Source: an uncultured euryarchaeote (GTDB lineage: Archaea > Thermoplasmatota > Poseidoniia > Poseidoniales > Poseidoniaceae). From it: a stretch of 50,958 nucleotides of DNA. Below, in pieces: positions 42,615-50,958 of the stretch. The DNA lies in contig CALBFP010000067.1 of assembly GCA_937894115.1 (NCBI GenBank), forward strand, positions 1-50,958. Direction: 5' to 3'. The notes below the pieces were generated by a model that made no database searches, was not told the origin of the DNA, and was given only the letters and a program-made list of their open reading frames with translations. The first letter of the stretch is position 1, and every line of letters starts with the position of its first letter. The translations under genes were made by a program, and so were the position numbers.

Positions 42615-45600
42615 TCACAACAAGTCGTCCAAAAACGACGTGTCAAGTTCCGAATTGGAGGTTTTCCGAGGAGTATCCGCGTTTAAATCATCGAGCAATG
42701 CATTATCGACAACGGGTCGGACGGGGCTCATGACAGGACGGGAGGGGATGTACTCCTCACGGCCTGTATTGCCACTTTCGATTCTATCAGCTGCTTGGAA
42801 GAGTGATTCTGCTTGGGCTGGTGTTGTTGGTGGTGGTGGGACATAGTTTTGCGAGGGCGTATCCCACGGATCATCTGCAATTCCCCAAGTTGCTGTTTGA
42901 ATCTCCCACTCTTTGTCTCGTTGTGACTTTCTTCCACGCCCTCGGACAATGGCAAGCAAGAGGAAGAGGGAAACGACAAGGAGGCCTGCAACAATAAGGT
43001 TGGGGGTTGTGAGTAAGGATTCAAATCCACTCTCTGAGCTTGGCTCCTCTGAGAGCAGGTTGGGTGCATCCACAGGGTTGATCTTTTTCGCATCGACGGA
43101 TTGTTTCACTATTCCATTGCTGTCGAAGGTTGTTACTGAAATAAACCAAGCCGAGGAATTGACCAGTTCGGGGAAGTTTTCCTTGGTAATCAACAATTCA
43201 TTGAGAATGTACTCTTCACCTACTGGAATCGCATCCGATATATCGGTGAAATCTTCGGACCTGATGTGGATCATGTATCCTTCCACATTAACATCATTGG
43301 AAGGGTCCCATGTTACGCGGATGTTTGTCTCTTCCTCCCAAATTAAAGTAATGCCATCAATACTTGGAAGGAAACCACCAGGATCGGTAACGTTGTCATC
43401 TATTGGTATTGCCGACACGACATTCAAATCGGATGTAATCGAGTTTCCTGCGGAGTCGACGGGTACGACGGCAACCCAGATTTCTTGTTCAGGAAGAACC
43501 TCAAAATTACCTGCAAGTTGTGTGAGAGTAACAGGAAGATTTGGTGCGCGACTTTCAAGGGTTAGGGATGGGTCGACTGGACCGTCAGCTGCCCCAAAAC
43601 CAACACCTGCAAACGACCAAGGTGCGGCATAGATTTCGTATTTTTCAACGTCGCTGGCTTCCGATAGGCCAAATTCGAGAAGTAGAGCAGAACCGTCATC
43701 CATCGGCCGATCACGTAAGGTTAGATTGTCCAAACGCGGGGGCGGAGTTGTATCCTCAAAGTTGTCAATTGGAACCACACTTGCAGAGAGCAACGAATCC
43801 GTGTAAACATCGCCTTGCAGGTCGTGGACCGTCACGGTAACGAATAATTCAATGCCTGGACGGATTAAACCTGGCTCATCCAAGGGCCCAAACATATCAG
43901 TGTTTTCTGGTGGTCCGTAGAGCGCAGTGTTTAACGTCAGTTCAATAGGATTCTTTTCTTCGTCAATCCACTGTCTATCAAGAACAATACAGCCACACGT
44001 TTCTGGGTTGTCTCCATATGCATTCCAGAGATATCCCACATCGTCTACTGGCTTATCCGCAGCCCAAACAACGTATTTGCTGAAGTCGCCAGCATTCGAA
44101 ATGGACCAAACGACGTCAATCGCAGTTCCATCATCATCAGGATGGTCGTATGCTTGTATGCTTTCAATTCGAGCTGGAGGTATTGACGCCCCATCGGAAT
44201 TGTCGAGGGGAGTCGCTGTAACAATTTCAACACTGTTTGGGTTGTTGTTCAACCATGTGTCGAAGGCCACTACACCAATGTAATATTCCAAACCATTGAC
44301 TAAGGGGTTGTCGTTGAGTTGCGAGACTATGGTTGAATTTTCGCTACAACTGTTGACAACAGCAGATTCTGAAAATCCAGCGACGGAGGATGGATAGGTT
44401 GCGAAAACGACGTCAGTTATCATGTAAACGACGTAGTACGCACAATCATCAGCATCGCTGATGTCCCACCCAACTGTGATGCGACCGCCCTCATCATCCG
44501 GTGTATCAATCGCCCAGACGTTCTCGAGTTTTGCTGGAGGGATTCCATCATCAACACCTCCCGTTGGAACGACTGGTCCAATGATGGTTGCATTCATGAG
44601 ATTCTCCTGACCGATGGTGTCCACGCATGTGAAACCAAGCCAGTACGGTTTTCCAGGGTCCAAATTGAGGATGGTTGTGTTTCCTTCCGTTGGTAGTACG
44701 GTTGTGGTGGCGGTCAGGCCAAGTACGTTTGACATGGGTTGAGTTGAGGCATAAATACGGGTTTCCAAGAGATCTAAAGCGGTACATCTCGCCCATTCCG
44801 TCTCTAGATCCCCAGCGACACCACCGTTCATAGGTTGGGCCGCAGCCCAGAGAGGTGGTGTGGGAACTTCATTGCTGGTGGTTACGGGTCCGAAAACTTG
44901 GCTTGGCAAACCGTATCTTCCGTTGTTGTATTCAACAACAACGAGCGCGTAGTAATCTTCTCCATCGACCAAAGGAACACCGTTTGCTGTCGTTACGTCA
45001 GCTCTTAGCCGACTGTGAATCGATTCGGATTTATCGATAATACGGCCGGCCAAATCAATGTCGCTTGGTAAAACGGTCCAAGGCTGATCGTTGACATAGA
45101 CAAGGTATCGGCTGAAGTCGGAATCGTGAACCAACGTCCATTCAACGGTAAGTGCACCTCCGCCATCATCCGGTCGGTCGTACATGTCAACGATTTCAAC
45201 GGGCGTATCCAAACGCACCCAGTCGTAAGTTAGACGCACCTCAATTGATCCGTTTGAAGGAGCAATCAATTTGATCGGTACGAAACGAGTCCCATTGATC
45301 AGTTGCCCGTTGTTGATGGCAAGTTGAAGACCATTTTCAACGCCGGAAGTGTTGTTCAATTCAAGGACTGCATCGTATCTCAAAGCAACCGAGTTTGCCC
45401 AAACGGCTGCGTTTGATACTGGAGACGTCATGATGAGCGGGACAGTTTGGAACAGCAATCCATGCACACCGGCTTGTCCTAGAGACGAATTGAGAGAGAT
45501 CGGGCTACCGGGTGAAACAAGTTCGATGGCATAACCCGGATGAGTCATGTTTGAGATGTCCATGTATTGCGAGTTGAATCCGATGTTGAGTGGATTTGCA

Positions 45601-48600
45601 TAGCGAACAGTTTCTCGCTCCATTTCATCGAATGCTGTTGCGGGTGTCCATCCTCGTAATCCAGCATCACTGGTTGTTAACCAGAAGCCGTTTGTACCCA
45701 CGGCGACGTTTGTTGGGTTCTGAACGGTTGCAGATTTAACACTTGAATGAGTGGCTGTCTGTGCTTCAACGATTGTCATTGCATTCAATCCCATTAGCAT
45801 AACATGTGTACCGTCGCTGCTCATTCTGTAAATTGGCCAAGACGGTAGTTGGAAGCTTGCTAAACCGTCTTTGAATTCCTTTGTGAGTCCGTTGTAATGA
45901 ATTAACGGTCCCACATCGGTTGCAATGTGAAGTCCAGCAAAGTCGGATGCAACAGCGGTAACGTAATTTGATGGAAGTTGGTCAAAGCGATGGGTTTCAA
46001 GGACGGAATTTGACGAGGCATCGACGAAGGAAGCCCCAGGTCGTTCTGAGCCCGCTCCATCATGACCTAAAACCAGTTGAACGGGCTGATTCACACCCTG
46101 CGGAGCGTAGGTCTCAATCGACCAAACGGAGTTTCCTAGTAAACCATCAGCGGTTGTATTGGTGCTTATTGCACCTGTTGTAGGAACGTATTGTGATAGG
46201 CCGCTGGATGACGCAATGTAAAGTGTGTTTGAGATGAATTTTATGTCTTCGATATTGGACGAGGGGAGTCCATCTGCAGTTGTGAGGGGATTGTCCCAGT
46301 CATTCGCAGTCATGTTCCATCGACCGATTCCGTTTTGTGTGGCAACATAGACGTGGTCGTTTGAAACCGCAAATCCTTGAATGTTATCAGAGGGTAATCC
46401 TGAGAGAAGATAGCCGTTTCCGAACTGCTGTGTTGCAATGTCGAATGCTTGTATACCTGCAGCGGTTGAGAAGGTCCCAAGTAGGCCAACATACAGTGTT
46501 GATACACCGTTCGACTGGTGCATATCCAAACCACCCAGTTCGTCATGGATTGATCCCGCTTGTTTTTGCAATGTTCCACCGATGGTATCGAGCGTGAACA
46601 GTCCGCTTCCCGTGGTTGAGATGTAGATGGTTGTTCCATCCATCATCATGTCTCCTATTTTGGTGAAGAACGGAAGCGCCCATCCCTCTTCCCAATCGAT
46701 ACCTCCGGTTGCATTGAACGAACCTTGGAGGATTCCTGCCGTTCCTTGACCTCCTCCATTTCCACCACCGCCTGAAGAGGATTCGGTTGCAACCCATATC
46801 TTCGAACCGTCACTTACCATCGAACGAACGTTTCCACTTACCAGTGCCGGCAATTCAAACGCAGTGTACAATCCCGAACTGCCCAGAATGTCCACTCGCG
46901 AGTACCCACTTGCTTCACCTGCTTGGCCAATAAGCCATTCAGTTCCCGTGTGTTTGACCGATGTAACTGGCGTACCCACAAGTTGAACACTGGCTTGACC
47001 GGTTATCGCTCCTCGAGTTGAAACAACAGCAAACCCGCCAGAATCATCGTAACCAATCATGAGTTTGCCGTTGGAGTAATCCATAGCATCGAGCCACACA
47101 GGATCTTCGGGAAGGTTGTTCGAAGCTGTCGTGATTTTAGCTAACCAGGATTGGCTGGAAGTGTCATACTTCGAGATTCCCTCTCCTTCAGCATCGTAGC
47201 CTACGTACAGAGTATCAACTGAATCACAGGTTACCGCAGCCACGCGCCCGCTGCTCAAAACAGAAGTAGTGAAAGAGCCTTGAACTGTTGAAGTGTTGAG
47301 GTCCATGTAAACAACACCGCCGTTGTTGTTGAACAGACCGATGTAAACGTACGCACCGCATTGGCTCACTGAGAGAGGGTAGCCGTTAGGTATTCCATTT
47401 TGCCCTGTATTAAATGTCGACCAATCCCCGGTTGCATTCAGATGACCTACGGTTCCTCGTTGGAATCCTCCCCATCCAGCGAAACTTGCTGAACCAACCA
47501 ACAGATGTTGCCCATCGGTCCAAAGCTCACCAACCCAGTCACCCATGTTGTTTGGCAACCCGTTTCCAGGCGTCCACGTAGATTCCCAAGAAAATGATGT
47601 TTCATTGAAACGTTCGACTCCATCCTCTGTAGCGAAGAGTATGAGCCCATCGTACTCGATAATCTCTCGAATTGGAAATTCAAGATTATCCCAGAAACCA
47701 AGTTTTGTTCCACTTGGGCTGTAAACTTCAAGGCCAATTTCGCCCCAGGAAATCCACGTATGGCCGCTTGAGGATTCGAATGCTGTCACTCGATCGACTT
47801 GACCAGTAGGCAGGATTGAAGAATTCCATGAATTGGTTTGAAGATCGTATTGAACGATTCCTCCGCTTCCATCTTGATTCCACCACTGCCCTGAAACGAC
47901 ACTTGCAAGCAATGTGTCGCCAATTATCTCCAGACCAACGATATCGCCCCCATTCTCTCCGATTCGCTGTCCAGCATCGAGAGGAGAAATAGAGGTGAAG
48001 TTCGCAACATCGATTCCATAGATGCTGTCACTAGAGGCACCTTGATGGTAATACATTGTGTAACCGTACATGGTTAAATCGTATGGATCACCATTGCCAG
48101 AGTAGAGCGAATTTGATTTCTCAATGTCATAGAATTCCGTACCGTTTGCAGTGCCAAGAAGTTGGAAACCGTCTTCGCCACCGATCCAGATGTAACCGGG
48201 CCGAACATCAGCAATCAGCGCTGTGACATCTTCGTTCCCATCATCGAGCGCGTTATCGTCCGTCCATGTCGTGAGCCATTCACTGTTGCTGATGTCCCAT
48301 CGAGCAACACCAATACCTGTTAAGCCAATGTAGGCGATGTCATCGATGACTTCAACGATGGCGTCAGAAGTTGAGTCGGTTGCTACCCATTCATCCTCAA
48401 CACTGAAGCTGCTTTTGTCGATGAGACCAACACCGCTGAAGGTTCCGCCAAAAACCGTGGTGCTGTTTACACCAACAACATAGGTGGCCCAGTTCGGCAT
48501 GCCGTCGTATACGTTTAGGCAATCATCGATTGCACCGTTGCTTGGAGAATATCGGCAAACACCTATGTTGGTCCCTGCATACATCCAATTCCCATCGTAT

Positions 48601-50897
48601 TCAAAATCGAAGTGTTGGGATGGACGACGGGTCCAGTCGTTCCCAGAGGTTAGTTTGCTCATTGACGATCCGTCCCATATGAAGCCACCAAGTTGCGTCC
48701 CAATCCAGAGATCGTTACCGTTAACCTCCAATGCAAAGATATTGTTTGAATTCATGATGCTGTTTCCGGAATTTATTGGAGTAAGAATTTCTCCTGTTGT
48801 CAGATCCTTTCGTGCCACGCCGTAACCAGCCAAACCCATGTGGAGAACATCTCCTACTACTGCTACCGGTGCATTGTCAACACCGTTCACTCCCGTTGAA
48901 CCCCATGGGGCGAGGAAGGTGTTGTTCGAAACATCGTACCGAAGAAGACCTTCATCGGAGGACCAGTAGCCAATACCTGCGTAGGTGGCGACTTGCCCCG
49001 TTAGGAGATAATCGGATGTGAGAAGATTTGCTGAGCCGACAGATGTTGAATCAACATCCACCCGATATGCCGTGTTTTGTCCTTGTATGAAGAGAACTTG
49101 ACAACCTGCAACACTTGCACAATCTCCAATCGCTGCAATGTCGACAATATAATTTGAATTGGAATCTTCATCGACGCCGGCAGGGATGTTTGCTCGAATT
49201 GAATCGTTTTCAATCAAAAAGAGCCCATCACTCTGTGTACCAGCAATGAGTGTGTTTCCTGCTAATGCTAGCGAAGTAACCGCATCACCGATGCTAATCG
49301 GCGTCAGCCATACGGAAGATGCAACATCAAGACGATCGATGTTTTCAGAAAGATAACCGCCTACGTACAATATTCCATTGTGCTCGAGCGCATCGGTGAG
49401 TTCAGCACCAGATGGGCCGCTTGCGAGAACAATTTCTCGGCTAACTGTACTTTGCATGTTCGCATTGATAAGCACAATTCGCCCACCGTCCGTTGCAACA
49501 TGCATCATGTTCGTCGGTGACCGTTTCCCAACGGCTGGCCATGAAAACATAGCGTTCTCAGTCGATTCACTGAGATTGACGTCCACAAGAGGAATGCTCG
49601 ACCCGAATACCCCCGTGGTCAAGTTATAGCGCAGCAACCGATCACCACTCATGATGTGTAGCGTATCCTGATGCGCTTTGATTCCGGACACGACGTTGGA
49701 TGGCAACCAATTTGAATCACTCCACGTCGCCAACCAAAATCCAGAATTCCAATTGTACCTTGCAAGACCGTTGTCTTCAGAGGCAAAAAGGAGCTGATTA
49801 CCAGCAGTCTCAATGTCCGTAACCTCGTTGCTATGGAGGACGTTTGCTGAATTCCAAATCGAAAGAGCTTGGTTGGCATTGAGGTCGTATCGACCGACAC
49901 CATCATCAGTAGCGGCATAGAGAATGTTGTTTTCTTGATGCAAGTCATGAACGACGGTTGCTGCGGGCCACGTGTTGCTGGACGACGAAACAACTTGAAC
50001 CCAATTGTTGGAAGCGTCAAGTTTGAGAAGCGTAGCATCATTGTTCAATGCGTAGATTCCCGATGCTAATACTTTGAACAAGGCAACATCAAATCCTGTG
50101 CTTGGTAGCCCATCCATGATGGTTCCATCGGTTTTCGAAATCATCTTGAACATACCGTTTGCAAAGCCAACATGGATGTTCTCATTTGGACCGATTGCGA
50201 GACCGACGATATCAGCATCAATTTCTTCAAACTCGTAAAAGTCGATGAACGCAGGGTCATTTTTCGCATCCAAAACAATCACTGCACGGTCAGTGTTGAC
50301 GTAGAGTTGGCCGTCGGATTGATGATGAACAGCATGGTGCAATGGGATTGAGATGGGAGAGAACGATGTTATCGGGTCAACCGGAGCGAGGGCCTCGAAT
50401 GCAAGTTCTGTGATTGTGGCATCAGAAGGGAGCGTCCAACCAGCACCTGAGGCACTGTTTGGTGCAAGTCTGTCGGCGTAGGGGTTCGTTCCATCAAAAG
50501 AATCAGCTGCACCAAGAATTCCTAATCCTCTCCAGTCGAAGAGATTCACGCCGATGTCGTTGGCCACGAAAAGGGGCTGATCGATCATCAATCCGTCAGA
50601 ACCGTTTACGTGAACTTGGAACGAAACGTTTGAGATTTCCGCACCCGGTGCGAATTCCAGCACCCAATCAGCCGTTGCTTGATTTGTTAGAATCGGGTCG
50701 GCCCCTACGACGGCATCCAATTGAACCCAACCGGTATCGTTCGACCCGGATAGCGGCCATGAGACGACATCCTGCGCTTCATGTGCAGAGGCAATTGGAA
50801 TTCCTGCTAGAGCGATCGACCATGAAGCAAAGAGCATCATCGTCGTGAGAAAGACGGCCTTGCTGGGGCCTCTTTCTTTGACATGGCGGTCGCTCAT
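42615..50897 (-). CDS. Giant secreted multi-propeller/fibronectin protein with C-terminal anchor (about 2760 residues)
   Basis: The product starts MSDRHVKERG and has a signal peptide with core FLTTMMLFASWSIALAGIPIASA. From about residue 180 to 1870 it holds tens of beta-propeller blades of the two-component-regulator (Reg_prop) type, with units such as DGLPSSNIEDIKFISNTLYIASSSGLSQY. Residues about 1900-2600 hold several fibronectin-III-like domains, each introduced by a DxPxDDG motif (DRPDDGGGAL, DTPDDEGGRI, DHPDDDGTAI, DRPMDDGSAL). One membrane helix (NLIVAGLLVVSLFLLLAIV) is followed by a 108-residue cytoplasmic tail with ADDPWDTP and a final LDTSFLDDLL. It is likely a cell-surface binding or architectural protein; its ligand is unknown. 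The start is set by the TATA distance. Confidence 0.88.
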   Translation of the reverse strand: MSDRHVKERGPSKAVFLTTMMLFASWSIALAGIPIASAHEAQDVVSWPLSGSNDTGWVQLDAVVGADPILTNQATADWVLEFAPGAEISNVSFQVHVNGSDGLMIDQPLFVANDIGVNLFDWRGLGILGAADSFDGTNPYADRLAPNSASGAGWTLPSDATITELAFEALAPVDPITSFSPISIPLHHAVHHQSDGQLYVNTDRAVIVLDAKNDPAFIDFYEFEEIDADIVGLAIGPNENIHVGFANGMFKMISKTDGTIMDGLPSTGFDVALFKVLASGIYALNNDATLLKLDASNNWVQVVSSSSNTWPAATVVHDLHQENNILYAATDDGVGRYDLNANQALSIWNSANVLHSNEVTDIETAGNQLLFASEDNGLARYNWNSGFWLATWSDSNWLPSNVVSGIKAHQDTLHIMSGDRLLRYNLTTGVFGSSIPLVDVNLSESTENAMFSWPAVGKRSPTNMMHVATDGGRIVLINANMQSTVSREIVLASGPSGAELTDALEHNGILYVGGYLSENIDRLDVASSVWLTPISIGDAVTSLALAGNTLIAGTQSDGLFLIENDSIRANIPAGVDEDSNSNYIVDIAAIGDCASVAGCQVLFIQGQNTAYRVDVDSTSVGSANLLTSDYLLTGQVATYAGIGYWSSDEGLLRYDVSNNTFLAPWGSTGVNGVDNAPVAVVGDVLHMGLAGYGVARKDLTTGEILTPINSGNSIMNSNNIFALEVNGNDLWIGTQLGGFIWDGSSMSKLTSGNDWTRRPSQHFDFEYDGNWMYAGTNIGVCRYSPSNGAIDDCLNVYDGMPNWATYVVGVNSTTVFGGTFSGVGLIDKSSFSVEDEWVATDSTSDAIVEVIDDIAYIGLTGIGVARWDISNSEWLTTWTDDNALDDGNEDVTALIADVRPGYIWIGGEDGFQLLGTANGTEFYDIEKSNSLYSGNGDPYDLTMYGYTMYYHQGASSDSIYGIDVANFTSISPLDAGQRIGENGGDIVGLEIIGDTLLASVVSGQWWNQDGSGGIVQYDLQTNSWNSSILPTGQVDRVTAFESSSGHTWISWGEIGLEVYSPSGTKLGFWDNLEFPIREIIEYDGLILFATEDGVERFNETSFSWESTWTPGNGLPNNMGDWVGELWTDGQHLLVGSASFAGWGGFQRGTVGHLNATGDWSTFNTGQNGIPNGYPLSVSQCGAYVYIGLFNNNGGVVYMDLNTSTVQGSFTTSVLSSGRVAAVTCDSVDTLYVGYDAEGEGISKYDTSSQSWLAKITTASNNLPEDPVWLDAMDYSNGKLMIGYDDSGGFAVVSTRGAITGQASVQLVGTPVTSVKHTGTEWLIGQAGEASGYSRVDILGSSGLYTAFELPALVSGNVRSMVSDGSKIWVATESSSGGGGNGGGQGTAGILQGSFNATGGIDWEEGWALPFFTKIGDMMMDGTTIYISTTGSGLFTLDTIGGTLQKQAGSIHDELGGLDMHQSNGVSTLYVGLLGTFSTAAGIQAFDIATQQFGNGYLLSGLPSDNIQGFAVSNDHVYVATQNGIGRWNMTANDWDNPLTTADGLPSSNIEDIKFISNTLYIASSSGLSQYVPTTGAISTNTTADGLLGNSVWSIETYAPQGVNQPVQLVLGHDGAGSERPGASFVDASSNSVLETHRFDQLPSNYVTAVASDFAGLHIATDVGPLIHYNGLTKEFKDGLASFQLPSWPIYRMSSDGTHVMLMGLNAMTIVEAQTATHSSVKSATVQNPTNVAVGTNGFWLTTSDAGLRGWTPATAFDEMERETVRYANPLNIGFNSQYMDISNMTHPGYAIELVSPGSPISLNSSLGQAGVHGLLFQTVPLIMTSPVSNAAVWANSVALRYDAVLELNNTSGVENGLQLAINNGQLINGTRFVPIKLIAPSNGSIEVRLTYDWVRLDTPVEIVDMYDRPDDGGGALTVEWTLVHDSDFSRYLVYVNDQPWTVLPSDIDLAGRIIDKSESIHSRLRADVTTANGVPLVDGEDYYALVVVEYNNGRYGLPSQVFGPVTTSNEVPTPPLWAAAQPMNGGVAGDLETEWARCTALDLLETRIYASTQPMSNVLGLTATTTVLPTEGNTTILNLDPGKPYWLGFTCVDTIGQENLMNATIIGPVVPTGGVDDGIPPAKLENVWAIDTPDDEGGRITVGWDISDADDCAYYVVYMITDVVFATYPSSVAGFSESAVVNSCSENSTIVSQLNDNPLVNGLEYYIGVVAFDTWLNNNPNSVEIVTATPLDNSDGASIPPARIESIQAYDHPDDDGTAIDVVWSISNAGDFSKYVVWAADKPVDDVGYLWNAYGDNPETCGCIVLDRQWIDEEKNPIELTLNTALYGPPENTDMFGPLDEPGLIRPGIELFVTVTVHDLQGDVYTDSLLSASVVPIDNFEDTTPPPRLDNLTLRDRPMDDGSALLLEFGLSEASDVEKYEIYAAPWSFAGVGFGAADGPVDPSLTLESRAPNLPVTLTQLAGNFEVLPEQEIWVAVVPVDSAGNSITSDLNVVSAIPIDDNVTDPGGFLPSIDGITLIWEEETNIRVTWDPSNDVNVEGYMIHIRSEDFTDISDAIPVGEEYILNELLITKENFPELVNSSAWFISVTTFDSNGIVKQSVDAKKINPVDAPNLLSEEPSSESGFESLLTTPNLIVAGLLVVSLFLLLAIVRGRGRKSQRDKEWEIQTATWGIADDPWDTPSQNYVPPPPTTPAQAESLFQAADRIESGNTGREEYIPSRPVMSPVRPVVDNALLDDLNADTPRKTSNSELDTSFLDDLL

Positions 50898-50921
50898 AAC
50901 CATCATGCAATCACTTGACTA

Positions 50922-50927
50922 CATAAA
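50922..50927 (-). promoter_or_regulatory. TATA-like box of the giant surface-protein gene
   Basis: On the minus strand the box reads TTTATG within CCTTTATGTAG. Its centre is about 27-28 nt before ATG 50897, implying a leaderless mRNA beginning MSDRHV. An ATG at 50906 is only about 18 nt from the box, too close to be the first transcribed base. Confidence 0.5.
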
Positions 50928-50958
50928 GGCCCTGTGTCGTTGATAGAACAACGCTTCA

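Noticed and set aside
1-50958. Insertion sequences, integrases, prophage or plasmid genes
   Set aside because: No transposase, integrase, capsid or replication-initiator motif was found, and gene spacing and style are uniform across the window.

Overview
The window looks like a chromosomal segment of a planktonic euryarchaeon, most likely Marine Group II (Poseidoniales/Thalassarchaeia-like). This is inferred from the gene set and not from an rRNA gene. Archaeal hallmarks are MCM helicase, TFB, GatE, Pth2-type peptidyl-tRNA hydrolases, Trm1, a RaSEA-type archaeosine enzyme, a short archaeal-type phosphatidylserine (archaetidylserine) decarboxylase and an archaeal YchF-like GTPase. Very large secreted propeller/fibronectin proteins with a single C-terminal membrane anchor fit the same group. 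Genes are densely packed, with many start/stop overlaps. Two initiation modes can be read. One is GGAG/GAGG-type Shine-Dalgarno sites, very often 7 nt before the start. The other is starts about 26-28 nt downstream of a TATA-like box, which suggests leaderless mRNAs. I saw no rRNA, tRNA, CRISPR array, insertion sequence or convincing terminator, and no gene-free stretch longer than 300 bases.

Layout: (1) 3-4216, + strand: the 3' part of a large surface protein, then a PAC2-family protein. (2) 4205-7225, - strand: hydrolase, purM, trm1. (3) 7414-15786, + strand: mcm, gatE, a secreted propeller protein with a DUF4430-like domain, an ECF-transporter S component, two tandem Pth2 genes and threonine aldolase. 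A large unknown zinc-ribbon protein (15819-18062) follows. (4) 18056-20076, - strand: a membrane-anchored thioredoxin-like protein and a divergent TFB. (5) 20077-20373: a divergent control region with a 10-bp direct repeat. (6) 20374-29024, + strand: an AddB/AddA-like helicase-nuclease pair. (7) 28999-29625, - strand: a methyltransferase. (8) 29696-39182, + strand: proline iminopeptidase, RCC1-repeat surface protein, coiled-coil protein, decarboxylase, RaSEA, a small membrane protein, a heme-copper-oxidase-like protein with EF-hands, and YchF. (9) 50897-39187, - strand: a 2760-residue surface protein, pabC, a pabB-pabA fusion and a small zinc-ribbon membrane protein.

Functional links: the AddB/AddA pair is translationally coupled and would process DNA double-strand ends, a job usually given to HerA/NurA/Mre11/Rad50 in archaea. 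PabC and PabBA together would make p-aminobenzoate from chorismate. The DUF4430 protein and the ECF S component may capture and import a vitamin, possibly a corrinoid. The best candidate for something undescribed is 35646-37890. It encodes a polytopic protein that follows the cbb3-oxidase subunit I pattern but appears to lack all heme and copper ligand histidines, and it carries two canonical EF-hands at its C terminus. The second is the AddAB-like pair, in which both subunits, not only AddB, show the cysteine pattern of an iron-sulfur-stapled nuclease.
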